From Rhizobium sp. BK602 (lineage in GTDB: Bacteria > Pseudomonadota > Alphaproteobacteria > Rhizobiales > Rhizobiaceae): a stretch of DNA of 64,000 bases. The stretch spans positions 1 through 64,000 of the forward strand of contig NZ_JACIBC010000005.1 of assembly GCF_014195095.1 (NCBI RefSeq), read 5' to 3'. The notes below the pieces were generated by a model, which made no database searches, was not told where the DNA came from, and was given only the letters and a program-made list of their open reading frames with translations. Below are positions 1-8,196 of the stretch, in pieces (position 1 is the stretch's first letter; every line of letters begins with the position of its first letter). Position numbers and translations under genes: made by a program.

Positions 1-173
1 CCGACGCCCTGTTCGGAGATGAAGGAGACGCGCATGAAGAACTTGCCGGTGTCGAGATCGTCGAACTGGCTGGAATCGACGATGTTGCAGCCCTGATCGG
101 CCAGATAATTGGCGATCGCAGCCACAATCCCACGCGTCGATTGGCACGATACCCTCAAAACATAGCTCTTCAT
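1..173 (-). CDS. purU: Formyltetrahydrofolate deformylase, N-terminal fragment
   Basis: Only the first 57 codons are inside the window; the gene continues past base 1. The visible part starts MKSYVLRVSCQSTRGIVAA and continues as an ACT domain (NYLADQGCNIVDSSQF), which is the N-terminal regulatory domain of PurU. The catalytic formyltransferase-like domain lies outside. PurU hydrolyses 10-formyl-THF to formate and THF. It is the last visible gene of the TetR-controlled operon after the O-demethylase and MetF, so it probably disposes of the demethylated carbon as formate and recycles THF. The start has a GGAAGAG ribosome site just upstream. A THF role fits both neighbours; identity is fairly certain, the specific catabolic role is inferred. 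Confidence 0.85.
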   Translation of the reverse strand, partial: MKSYVLRVSCQSTRGIVAAIANYLADQGCNIVDSSQFDDLDTGKFFMRVSFISEQGV

Positions 174-242
174 GTCTCTTCCATTTATCTGATGTCTGGT
201 CGGGATTAAGACGGGTTGCAGAAATTCGGCAAGGCCCAATGC

Positions 243-1163
243 TTATGCGACGCTCACTGATCTCTGTTGCTCGCTCATCCATGCGGCGCTGGCACCGATT
301 CCACCAAGCGGGAAGAGATGTATCTGCTGGATAAGGCTCTCCGGATGGGCTGCCTTATAGACAGCGATATCCCTTAGAATTTCCACCGGCTCGTAGGGTA
401 CGAGAAGCTTCGAGAAATCGCGTGCACGCTTCTGCAGCACCGAAAGCGACGGGCCGACACCGCAGGCGATCGCGAACTTGATCAGCGTCTGCAATTTGGT
501 GGGGCCGGCAACGCCGAGATGGATCGGCAGCTTGACGCCGAACGCCGCGATCCTCTCTGCCCAAGCGATGATCGGCCGGGCGTCAAAGGCAAACTGCGTG
601 ACGATCGCCATCTCGGCATCGGATCGTTCGCAATAGGCCTGCTTAAACTTCAGCGCCTCATCGACGATGCGGTATCCGCCATCCGAATCTATATCCCTGT
701 TGCCTTCCGGATGGCCCGCGACATGCAGCCGCTTGAAGCCATGGCGGTCGAACAGGCCGGATTCGATGAACTGCATCGAACTCTCCAGATTGCCGACCGG
801 CTTGCGAAGGCCGCCACCGAGCAGCAGGGCCTGGTCGACACCCGCCTCGCCGCGATAGCGCTTGATCCAATCCTCCAGTGTCGCGACATTCGGGATCATC
901 CTCGCGGGAAAATGCGGCATGACGGGAAAACCATCAGTCGACAGGCGCTTCGCGGTCTCGGCCATTTCCGTGATCGACGTTCCTTCGACATGGGCAATAT
1001 AGACTCGAGTCCCTCTCGGCAGCAGCGTCTTGAAGTCGCTGATCTTCGCCGCCGTACGCGGCGTGACCTCAATGGAATAGCCGCTTGTCAAGTCGCTCAA
1101 GCCGGCCACCGGCTCGACCAGCTCCTCATCCTGCTTATCTTTCAAAAGGCCTAATAGTGCCAA
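243..1163 (-). CDS. metF: Methylenetetrahydrofolate reductase-like protein
   Basis: A 306-residue TIM-barrel flavoprotein of the MetF family. In the biosynthetic direction it reduces 5,10-methylene-THF to methyl-THF; beside a THF-dependent demethylase it more likely works in reverse, oxidising methyl-THF. Visible family features are EVTPRTAAK near the N-terminus (substrate/FAD side), VMPHFPARM, LLLGGG and the conserved HVAGHPEGN motif (residues about 145-153). The chosen start is TTG at 1163, because GGAGGA lies 7 bases upstream and the upstream extension of this frame does not resemble MetF. It lies between the O-demethylase and purU on the same strand. SYK-6 vanillate/syringate catabolism uses a comparable ligM-metF arrangement (established knowledge). 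Confidence 0.88.
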   Translation of the reverse strand: MALLGLLKDKQDEELVEPVAGLSDLTSGYSIEVTPRTAAKISDFKTLLPRGTRVYIAHVEGTSITEMAETAKRLSTDGFPVMPHFPARMIPNVATLEDWIKRYRGEAGVDQALLLGGGLRKPVGNLESSMQFIESGLFDRHGFKRLHVAGHPEGNRDIDSDGGYRIVDEALKFKQAYCERSDAEMAIVTQFAFDARPIIAWAERIAAFGVKLPIHLGVAGPTKLQTLIKFAIACGVGPSLSVLQKRARDFSKLLVPYEPVEILRDIAVYKAAHPESLIQQIHLFPLGGIGASAAWMSEQQRSVSVA

Positions 1164-1361
1164 TGCGCGTCCTCCTTGCCTGGGCTGAAGAATACAGTGT
1201 GCCTGCGAGGAACCGGGGCGGGTCCACTCATCATGATGAAGCTCTTGCTCTTGTGAGACGTTGGCTGGGCGTTTCGATCTCATCCGCCTGGAACGCCGTT
1301 CATACGCGGATGAGATCGATAGAATTCATCGCCCATCGGAACGGGCCGGAACCGCTGCGGC

Positions 1362-2759
1362 TTAAATCACCGCACGAAGTTTCGCCTGCGCCGCCTTGGA
1401 ATAGGGAATGGATGAGACCGTTGCCCTGATCGTGGTTTGCTGGTGACGTTCGACATGAGGTTTGCGCGATCCCCCGTTAACCTCGCCCCAGGTCAAGACG
1501 ACTTCGGTCCCGATGGCGGCATAGTCCTCGTCGATGCCGCACAAGGAGATCATGTCGCGTTCATTGATGTTGTAGCCGCAATATTGAGACATTCCGACCA
1601 GCCGTCCGTCGGTTGAGCGAACCTCGTCGGCCTGGGGCCAACCAAAATAAGCGGTCGGCATCTCGATTGCCTTGTACATGGGACCGTCCCCGAACTGAGA
1701 TGCGAACACCTTCATCACATCCTCTTCATTCCATTTCAGCGAGCGCTTGACCCGTTTTGGCGCCTTGAGCTGCGCTTCCAGAGCTTCGCGGCCAATGAAA
1801 TCGTGATCGAACTTGACGAGGCGTTCGTAGCCGAGAGCCCAGGGCGTCCAGTAATAATCCTCGATATTTCCAGTATAGAGGCTACCACCGAGCTGCATGT
1901 TCGCTTCCCAGCTATCTGCGGAAAGCCATTCGCGATACGAGCGCAGTTCCTCGCCCGTGTAGATGCCCGGCAGCGGATAGGGAATCCAGCCATCTTCAAG
2001 AGGCGTGCTGTAATAGGTGCGTGTGCCAGCCTGGAGCAGGCCATATGCCTCTCCTGCCTTGAGAATGGCATTGCGGACCCTGTCCATATCGTCGAACGGC
2101 CCGGAAATTTCGGCACCGGCATGGCCGGCCATGCCATGGCGCAATACATGCACCTTGCAGCCGGCAATGCTGACGTAAGCCGTATGGAAGAACTTGATTT
2201 CGGGCCACCCGCCCTCGCAGATCTCGTCGAGAATCTTGCGGGCATTCGGCCCTTCGAGCTGGAAACGATATTTCGTGCGCCGGCCGTCCGGGCTGTAGGG
2301 CGTCGTCGGATCGAACCTGAACTCGACATTGTAGCCGCCCGTCTCGCCGTGGTAGCGGACCCAATTCAGAACCGGCATGCCGCTGATCAGCTCGAAACCT
2401 TCGTCTTCGCCATAGTAATTTAGGATGCAATCGCCGACGTGATGGCCACGCGGCGTGCAGGCGATATATTGCTTGGCGCGATCGGTGGCGAGATTGGCGA
2501 AGCTGCAGGGCGACAGATAGCTCAGCAGCTTCTTCGCATCGGGACCTTTCACATAGAGAACCGGCATGTGATGCGACTGGTTGAAGAGCACGGCGCTTTC
2601 GCGCCAGGCCTTCTGCTCCTCGCGCCAGTTCGTGTATTCCGGCGCGATCAACGTCGCGAACAGGCTGGTACGCGACTTGTGATACTGGGAAATCGTATCG
2701 TTGTAGAAATAGTCGACCAGATTGCTCTTCGAGTCGATCAACTCTTGCAGGTTTTTCAT
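1362..2759 (-). CDS. THF-dependent aromatic O-demethylase, GcvT family (LigM/DesA-like)
   Basis: A 465-residue protein of the aminomethyltransferase (GcvT) fold. It is longer than glycine-cleavage T-protein and close in length to LigM (about 470 residues), which moves the methyl group of vanillate or 3-O-methylgallate to THF. N-terminal blocks such as FNQSHHMPVLYVKGPDAKK and the substrate-domain stretch RFQLEGPNARKIL match this family. No glycine-cleavage P or H genes are nearby, whereas MetF and PurU, which process methyl-THF, follow directly. The natural substrate is unknown: vanillate is possible, but the neighbouring salicylate/gentisate genes make a methoxylated benzoate or methoxysalicylate equally plausible. 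Expression is probably controlled by the TetR operator upstream of the binding-protein gene. Confidence 0.8.
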   Translation of the reverse strand: MKNLQELIDSKSNLVDYFYNDTISQYHKSRTSLFATLIAPEYTNWREEQKAWRESAVLFNQSHHMPVLYVKGPDAKKLLSYLSPCSFANLATDRAKQYIACTPRGHHVGDCILNYYGEDEGFELISGMPVLNWVRYHGETGGYNVEFRFDPTTPYSPDGRRTKYRFQLEGPNARKILDEICEGGWPEIKFFHTAYVSIAGCKVHVLRHGMAGHAGAEISGPFDDMDRVRNAILKAGEAYGLLQAGTRTYYSTPLEDGWIPYPLPGIYTGEELRSYREWLSADSWEANMQLGGSLYTGNIEDYYWTPWALGYERLVKFDHDFIGREALEAQLKAPKRVKRSLKWNEEDVMKVFASQFGDGPMYKAIEMPTAYFGWPQADEVRSTDGRLVGMSQYCGYNINERDMISLCGIDEDYAAIGTEVVLTWGEVNGGSRKPHVERHQQTTIRATVSSIPYSKAAQAKLRAVI

Positions 2760-2872
2760 CTTGTCAGGCCTTCCTGTTGGTAATGCTTCAAAGGTGCCAT
2801 TGCCGCGCAGGGCAGCGGCCGCGCCGGCGCATCTACGCCGACCGGGAAAAGTTTCGGATGCGGTGTCTGGCT

Positions 2873-2899
2873 CGCCCCGGCCATCACTGGGCCGGGGCG
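2873..2899 (-). terminator. Strong intercistronic hairpin
   Basis: A 10-bp GC stem (CGCCCCGGCC / GGCCGGGGCG) with a 7-base loop lies between the binding-protein gene and the O-demethylase gene. There is no U-tract, so it is more likely an mRNA-stabilising or attenuating element than a full terminator. Such hairpins commonly keep periplasmic binding-protein mRNA more abundant than the genes after it. Confidence 0.5.
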
Positions 2900-2926
2900 G
2901 CTTCGGTCACGCTCGGGAGGCGCCAA

Positions 2927-4120
2927 TCATTTGGCCGCAGCCATGTCGCAGGCTGAAACATAGGGGTCCTCGCCATGCTCCAACGCAAGCTTGGGCGAAC
3001 CCATGCGCCACTTGCCGTCCGGGCCGGCCTCCACATCGAGAGCGTAATAATTGTCGAGCGGCATATGGTTCTTGCCGAAGGCCAGCTTGCCGCGGACGGA
3101 TTTGAAGTTTGCCGCCTCCAGCGCCGCGCGCAAGGCAGCCTTGTCGTCCAGATCGCCCTTCACGGATTCGACGGCGGCTTTGATCAATTGGATCGCATCA
3201 TAGGCGGCAGCCGCATAGTTCGACGGATCGCGGCCGTATTTTTGCCGGAAGGCCGACACGAAACGCTTGTTTTCCGGCGTGTCGAGATCGGGATACCAAT
3301 AGTCCGTCAGCACGGAGCCCAGCGCTCCCGCGACATTGCCTTTCTGGAGCGCCGGCAGCGCGATCTGATCGAGCGTATAGACCGTGTAGAGCTTGACCTT
3401 ACCCTTCAGGCCGGACTGCTCGAACTGCGTCATGAAAGCAGCGGCGCGGCCCGGATAGAAGGCGAAGAGGGCTTCGGCCCCGCTCGCCGCCACCTTGCTG
3501 AACTCGGCCGAAAAGTCGAGCTGTGGATCGTCACCCCATTTCGTGAAATCCTGGCCCGCGACCTGACCCTTGAACGTGCTCAGCAGCCCTTTGACGACAT
3601 CCTGCCCGGCGGCATAGTTCGGCGCCATCGTATAGATCGCCTTGACGCCACGCTTGTTGAGTTCTTGGCCGAGCGCCATCGACATCACGTCACCCTGCCC
3701 GCGCATGCTGTAGAAGTTCGGATTGCAGAGCTTTCCGGCCATATCGGAAGGGGCCGCATTCGTGCTGATGACGATCGTGCCGGAATCGAGTGCGCTTTTG
3801 CGCGAGGCCAGCAGGACGTTGGACCAGATGTAGCCGGTTATGAAATCCACCTTGTCCTGGCGAACGAGCTTTTCCGTCTTCTGGCGCCCGACATCCGGCT
3901 TCAAAGCATCGTCTTCGACCACAAGATCGATGGGCCTGCCCGCGATACTGCCTTCCGCATGATCGACGGACAACCGGACCGCGTCTTCCACGTCACGTCC
4001 GATAACGGCGGCGGGCGTCGTCAGCGTTGTGACCAGGCCGATCTTGATCGGCTCCTGGGCCGATACCGTACTCGCCAGACTGAATAGGGCGGCAGTCGCC
4101 GCGACATATTTCATTGTCAT
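2927..4120 (-). CDS. LIV-type ABC transporter substrate-binding protein (second paralogue)
   Basis: A 397-residue periplasmic binding protein of the branched-chain-amino-acid/aromatic type (Peripla_BP_6). A Sec signal peptide spans about residues 1-22 and the mature protein starts near QEPIKIG. It is a clear paralogue of the protein encoded at 9157-10341, sharing blocks such as EPIKIG, TTLTTPAA, LKP..GRQK and FTKWGDDPQLDFSAEF. No permease or ATPase accompanies it, so it probably feeds the LivHMGF complex at 5.7-9.1 kb with a different ligand. The start has GGAGG 6 bases upstream. It is the first gene of the operon with the O-demethylase, metF and purU, under a TetR-type operator, so the ligand is likely a methoxylated aromatic acid (inference). 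Confidence 0.88.
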   Translation of the reverse strand: MTMKYVAATAALFSLASTVSAQEPIKIGLVTTLTTPAAVIGRDVEDAVRLSVDHAEGSIAGRPIDLVVEDDALKPDVGRQKTEKLVRQDKVDFITGYIWSNVLLASRKSALDSGTIVISTNAAPSDMAGKLCNPNFYSMRGQGDVMSMALGQELNKRGVKAIYTMAPNYAAGQDVVKGLLSTFKGQVAGQDFTKWGDDPQLDFSAEFSKVAASGAEALFAFYPGRAAAFMTQFEQSGLKGKVKLYTVYTLDQIALPALQKGNVAGALGSVLTDYWYPDLDTPENKRFVSAFRQKYGRDPSNYAAAAYDAIQLIKAAVESVKGDLDDKAALRAALEAANFKSVRGKLAFGKNHMPLDNYYALDVEAGPDGKWRMGSPKLALEHGEDPYVSACDMAAAK

Positions 4121-4156
4121 GATTTTCCTCCGAGCCGGCTCCTCTCCGGCTCAATT

Positions 4157-4185
4157 TACATACCGCTTAATCGGTATGTTTTCAA
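4157..4185 (-). promoter_or_regulatory. Promoter with embedded TetR-type operator
   Basis: A perfect 8-bp inverted repeat, ACATACCG-cttaat-CGGTATGT (4158-4179), lies exactly between a minus-strand -35-like TTGAAA (4185-4180) and a -10-like TATGTA (4162-4157) with a 17-base spacer. Binding there would block the promoter of the binding-protein/O-demethylase operon. The divergent gene at 4331 encodes a TetR repressor, which is the natural candidate to bind it and also to regulate itself. Confidence 0.8.
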
Positions 4186-4330
4186 CAAAAAGATTCCCTG
4201 ATAAGGAGTAGAGCGTCGATTTTATGGTGGCTGGACCGCACAAGGCGCGGCGAAGATGCTATAGCCCGTGCATTGGCCGGTAACATGCGCAGCCAAAGAG
4301 TGCCGCAAACAGGATCGTGACAGTCAGGAA

Positions 4331-4942
4331 ATGCAGAAGAAGCGACGCACACAGGCTGAAAGAAGCGCTGAAACGAAAGAGAAGATCCTCCAGGCAACGG
4401 TCGACCTGCTTTTCGAACAGGGCAATGCGCGACTGACGACGGCGCTGGTCGATGAACGCGCCGGCGTTTCCAGTGGAGCGCGGGTGCATCACTATCCCGC
4501 CAAGATCGATCTGGTCGTGGCGGCAACGCGCCACACCTATGAGCTGGCCGCTCAACTCGGCCGCCAGCGGGCCTTGTCCGCCCGCAGCTCGCCAGAACCC
4601 TTGCGGGAATATGTGAAGGATTGCCTTTCGATCTATTTCGACTGGCCCTTTATCGCCGCGCTCGAAGTGGTTATCACCGCGCGCACGGACGAAGATCTGA
4701 TGGAACGTCTGCGCCCCGTTCTGGAGCATTTCCACGACACCATGAGAACGACCTGGATAGAGACGTTCGTCGCGACGGGCTACAGCCCATCCGAAGCCGA
4801 GGAGGAGCTGGCCCTGACGCTCAATCTCATTCGCGGAATGGCCGTCAACAGGCTATGGAAGAGCGGCAGCGCTGCCTATGACGCCCTGCTCGACGCCTGG
4901 TGTACCGATCGCGCGGCCCGGCGAAAATCCGTGCGCCAGTGA
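4331..4942 (+). CDS. TetR/AcrR family transcriptional regulator
   Basis: A 203-residue repressor with an N-terminal helix-turn-helix at about residues 12-60 (TKEKILQATVDLLFEQG ... VHHYPAKIDLVVAATRHTY) and a ligand-binding C-terminal half. The ATG at 4331 gives the usual TetR N-terminus; an in-frame GTG at 4268 would add 21 unconserved residues. The local ribosome site (AGGA directly before ATG) is tight. It is divergent from the binding-protein/O-demethylase operon and the 22-bp palindrome between them is its likely operator. The inducer may be the imported methoxy-aromatic or its CoA ester (inference). Confidence 0.88.
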   Translation: MQKKRRTQAERSAETKEKILQATVDLLFEQGNARLTTALVDERAGVSSGARVHHYPAKIDLVVAATRHTYELAAQLGRQRALSARSSPEPLREYVKDCLSIYFDWPFIAALEVVITARTDEDLMERLRPVLEHFHDTMRTTWIETFVATGYSPSEAEEELALTLNLIRGMAVNRLWKSGSAAYDALLDAWCTDRAARRKSVRQ

Positions 4943-4979
4943 CTGGTTTTGCGGGCTTGCCTTCTGCAATCTCACAATG

Positions 4980-5702
4980 TCAGTCCCGACCCGCCTGCAC
5001 GATTTTTTCGGCGAGCAGATCCGGATTGGTGAGGAAGGTCGAATGGCTGCCGGGCATGGTGACAAGCCGGTAGAGCCCGAGCTTCTCGGAGAGGCGAGGA
5101 TGAAACGGCATGGAATGCGGCAACCCGATATCCTCCGTGCAATAGAGCACGCTCTTGCCCAAGGTCATTTCGGCGGGTGACAGGCTCAGGCTGATCGGGT
5201 CTGCCATGGTGCGGAAAGGCTGGGCTACCAGGCTGTCGAACAGGGTCTTGGCCTGCTCCAGCGTCCCGTCATTGACGAAAGCCTCGCGGAAGATTGGCCA
5301 GGGAAAACTGACGGTTCCTGTCTCGGCACCCATCTGGCGAAACAGAGCCTGGTAGTGCGGCGGGCACATGTCGATCAGGCTCTCGCCGGGGTTCGGCACG
5401 AAGGCACTGTAATAGATCAGTCGCCGGACCCGGCCCGGGGCAAGACGGTCAGCCGCGCCCGTTATCGCCATCCCGCCCCAGCTGTGACCCAGAAGCACGG
5501 CATCATCGATAGCTTCGTCGTCGAAATAGCGGATCAGGGAAGCGATAGCGTCATCGAGGCTGATCTGGCGAGGATCGTCTTCCGGTCGATTGCCGCGGAG
5601 CGTCGGGCACCAGACCTCGTGGCCGCCCGCGCGCAGGAGCGCGGCGACGCGCTCGAAATGGGCTCCGTTGTGACATGCTCCGTGAACCAGCACGATCTTC
5701 AT
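4980..5702 (-). CDS. Alpha/beta hydrolase, methyl-salicylate-esterase-like
   Basis: A 240-residue single-domain alpha/beta hydrolase. It shows the oxyanion motif VHGACHNGAHF near residue 5, the nucleophile elbow GHSWGG, and a late His in PGSHSTF. The VHGAC...W type start and the overall length resemble the plant methylesterase/hydroxynitrile lyase group, which includes the methyl salicylate esterase SABP2. Because it follows an aromatic-acid importer and a salicylyl-CoA/gentisate pathway in one operon, hydrolysis of methyl salicylate or another aromatic ester is an attractive role, but substrate cannot be read from sequence. It is the last gene of the 14.7-5.0 kb minus-strand operon. Confidence 0.8.
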   Translation of the reverse strand: MKIVLVHGACHNGAHFERVAALLRAGGHEVWCPTLRGNRPEDDPRQISLDDAIASLIRYFDDEAIDDAVLLGHSWGGMAITGAADRLAPGRVRRLIYYSAFVPNPGESLIDMCPPHYQALFRQMGAETGTVSFPWPIFREAFVNDGTLEQAKTLFDSLVAQPFRTMADPISLSLSPAEMTLGKSVLYCTEDIGLPHSMPFHPRLSEKLGLYRLVTMPGSHSTFLTNPDLLAEKIVQAGRD

Positions 5703-5734
5703 CGATCTCTCCCTTGCGCTCTTGTCCAGCGTCT

Positions 5735-6436
5735 TCAGACGCTCAGGTATTGTTTGACCGTATTTTCCTCGGCCCGCACCCGCTCGGCCGTGCCTGACCA
5801 AACGGTACGCCCCTTCTCCACCACATAGAAGCGGTCGACGACGCCGAGCAGCCGCTTGATGTGTTTGTCGATGACGACGATCGACTGCCCCAGCCCGCGC
5901 AGGCGGGCGATACAATCCCAGATCTGGTCGCGAATGACGGGCGCAAGGCCCTCCGTCGCCTCATCGAGAATCAGAAGGCGGGGATTGGTCATCAAGGCGC
6001 GGCCGATCGCCAGCATCTGCTGCTCTCCGCCGGACAGAAGATTGGCATACGAGTCGGTCCGCTCCAGAAGCCCGGGGAAAAGCTCGTAGACCCGATCCTC
6101 GGTCCAGGGCTTCGGATCGCCCCGGCGGTTGGCCGCGGCAACCTTCAGATTTTCATGGACGGTAAGGTTGGGAAAAACCTGTCGTCCCTCGGGCACGAGA
6201 CCAAGTCCCTGACGGGCGACCCTGGCAGCCGATAGGCCGTCAAGCCTGCTCCCCTCGAACTCGATCGTCCCGTCCCATGTCGGCAACAGCCCCATCAGGG
6301 CGCGCACGGTTGTGGTCTTGCCCATGCCGTTGCGGCCCATGAGGCAGATCGCTTCGCCGGCATCGACCTCGAAAGACATGTCGAACAGGATCTGGCTGCG
6401 GTCATAGCCGCTGGTGAGGTTTCGGACCTTCAGCAT
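5735..6436 (-). CDS. livF: LIV-type ABC transporter ATP-binding protein LivF
   Basis: A 233-residue ATPase of the short LivF class. It carries Walker A GRNGMGKTT, signature LSGGEQQ, Walker B LLILDEATEG and the H-loop region VIDKH. In most LivF proteins the last motif is VEQN; here the His follows DK. Its start overlaps the stop of livG by ATGA, showing translational coupling. It energises the importer with LivG for uptake of aromatic acids in the salicylate/gentisate operon. Confidence 0.93.
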   Translation of the reverse strand: MLKVRNLTSGYDRSQILFDMSFEVDAGEAICLMGRNGMGKTTTVRALMGLLPTWDGTIEFEGSRLDGLSAARVARQGLGLVPEGRQVFPNLTVHENLKVAAANRRGDPKPWTEDRVYELFPGLLERTDSYANLLSGGEQQMLAIGRALMTNPRLLILDEATEGLAPVIRDQIWDCIARLRGLGQSIVVIDKHIKRLLGVVDRFYVVEKGRTVWSGTAERVRAEENTVKQYLSV

Positions 6437-7185
6437 CACGCATCCTCCCCGAGATAGGCGTCCCGCACCCTGGAATCGTTGCGGATTTCGTCCGGCGTTC
6501 CGACAGCAATGATCTCGCCACTAACCAGAACGGTCACTCGGTCGGCCAGTGCGAACACGGCTTCCATGTCATGTTCGACCAGAAGTATGGTGATGCGCCC
6601 TTTCAATCCGGAGAGGAACCGCGTCATCGCACGGCTCTCCTCCGATCCCAGCCCGGCCATTGGCTCGTCGAGCAGAGCAAGAGCGGGATCACCGACCAGT
6701 GCGATGGCAAGCTCCAGCATGCGCTGCTCGCCATGGCTGAGATCGGCCACCCGTCGCGACATGTCCATGCCGTCTAAACCGATGCGCGCAAGCGCCTGAG
6801 CAGCGCGTGTCCGCAGATCCATGTTCCTGTCGATCCGTCGCCAGAACCGGAACGCATGACCCTCGCGTGCCAGAAGCGCCAGGATCACATTCTCACCCAC
6901 GCTCAAGTCGCGGACGAGCGTGGTGATCTGAAACGACCGCGCCATTCCGAGCCTGACCCGCTCATGCGGCGGACGACTGGTGACGTCGCGCCCGTTGACG
7001 AGCACGGTGCCGGAGGTCGGTCGAATTTCGCCGAACAGCTGGGTGATCAACGTCGTCTTTCCCGCGCCGTTGGGACCGATCACGGCGTGAAGCTCGCCTT
7101 GCGGCAGGGACATGGAAAGATTCCGCGTGGCGTGCAGACCGCCAAAATATTTCTGCAGATTGCGAACCTCGAGCACGGCGTTCAT
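6436..7185 (-). CDS. livG: LIV-type ABC transporter ATP-binding protein LivG
   Basis: A 249-residue ATPase starting MNAVLEVRNLQKYFGG. It has Walker A GPNGAGKTT, signature LSHGEQRMLE, Walker B LALLDEPMAGL and the H-loop VEHDM typical of LivG. The start overlaps the livM stop (ATGA); a longer upstream reading of the frame is the livM gene read out of phase and is not used. It pairs with LivF as the ATPase dimer of the importer. Confidence 0.93.
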   Translation of the reverse strand: MNAVLEVRNLQKYFGGLHATRNLSMSLPQGELHAVIGPNGAGKTTLITQLFGEIRPTSGTVLVNGRDVTSRPPHERVRLGMARSFQITTLVRDLSVGENVILALLAREGHAFRFWRRIDRNMDLRTRAAQALARIGLDGMDMSRRVADLSHGEQRMLELAIALVGDPALALLDEPMAGLGSEESRAMTRFLSGLKGRITILLVEHDMEAVFALADRVTVLVSGEIIAVGTPDEIRNDSRVRDAYLGEDA

Positions 7186-8192
7186 GTGCGTTTCCCCGAG
7201 TTGATGAGGCCGATCAGGCCGCCCTTGGCGAAAAGCACGATGGCAATCAGGAAAAGCCCAAACCAGAAGTGCCAGTAGACCGTGAGACCACCGAGAAACT
7301 CCTCGATCAGCAGAAAGACCAGCGCGCCGACGACCGGACCTGCTATCGTCGACACGCCGCCGACGATGACCATGAAGATGAGTTCGGCCGAATTCGTCCA
7401 GCTCATCGATTCCGGCGTGACGAAACTGGTGAAGTTCGCATCGAGAAAACCGGCCAGTCCGCATATCATGCCGGCGGCGATGTAGGCTGCCAGGCGATAA
7501 CGATATGGGTCTAGTCCAACCGCCCTTACCCGCCGTTCATTGCCTTTTGCCGCCTTTAGAAGCAGCCCGAAATCGGATTTCATGACCCGGGCGAAGCCCA
7601 GCATCACAATCGCCAGCATGGCCAGGACCACATAGTAAAGCGTCGATTTGACGCCGAGGTCGACGACCTCGCCGAATGTGCTCGACGAATTGATCGTCAG
7701 TCCGTCGTCGCCACCGAACTGGCGCAGGCCGATCATCGTGAAATAAACCATCTGCGCGAAGGCGAGCGTGATCATGATGAAGTGGACGCCGCGGGTTCTC
7801 AGAGCGACCAGCCCGGTCAGACAGGCGAAGAGGCCACTGACACCGAGCGCGACAAGCAACTGAAGGGAGCCGTTGTCTATGCCGAAATCGACTAGGATGC
7901 CGACGGAATAGGCACCGATCCCCAGAAAGGCCGCATGCCCAAGGCTCACCAGGCCACCAAGCCCGATGATGAAGTTGAGGCTGACGGCCGCAATGCCGAG
8001 GATCATCGCCCGCAGCAGGACTTCAACCCAGAAGTCGTGGCCCGACGCATTGAGCAGCAAAGGCGCCGCCGCCAGCAACAGAAGGATGATGATCGCAGCG
8101 ACAAGGTCGCGATCCATGCTCCTGGCCGCCGCGACCTCTTGCGCGGAAGACACTTGCGCCGATGGAGAAATTACCGAAGTGGTCTCTGTCAT
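7182..8192 (-). CDS. livM: LIV-type ABC transporter permease LivM
   Basis: A 336-residue membrane protein with about nine hydrophobic segments and the LivM hallmark GLGGLVSLGHAAFLGIGAY (residues about 74-92). It forms the translocation pore with LivH. The ATG at 8192 is preferred over the GTG at 8195, with AGGTGA just before it. It sits 4 bases downstream of livH. A hydrophilic N-terminal stretch of about 30 residues precedes the first membrane helix. Confidence 0.92.
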   Translation of the reverse strand: MTETTSVISPSAQVSSAQEVAAARSMDRDLVAAIIILLLLAAAPLLLNASGHDFWVEVLLRAMILGIAAVSLNFIIGLGGLVSLGHAAFLGIGAYSVGILVDFGIDNGSLQLLVALGVSGLFACLTGLVALRTRGVHFIMITLAFAQMVYFTMIGLRQFGGDDGLTINSSSTFGEVVDLGVKSTLYYVVLAMLAIVMLGFARVMKSDFGLLLKAAKGNERRVRAVGLDPYRYRLAAYIAAGMICGLAGFLDANFTSFVTPESMSWTNSAELIFMVIVGGVSTIAGPVVGALVFLLIEEFLGGLTVYWHFWFGLFLIAIVLFAKGGLIGLINSGKRT

Positions 8193-8196
8193 CACG

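Noticed and set aside
519..1154. Long plus-strand open frame opposite metF
   Set aside because: It is antisense to a clear MetF protein, has shadow-type composition and matches no family; high GC makes such frames common here.
1362..2759. Glycine cleavage T-protein
   Set aside because: Same fold, but it is longer, no gcvP/gcvH genes are nearby and it is joined to metF and purU; an O-demethylase fits better.
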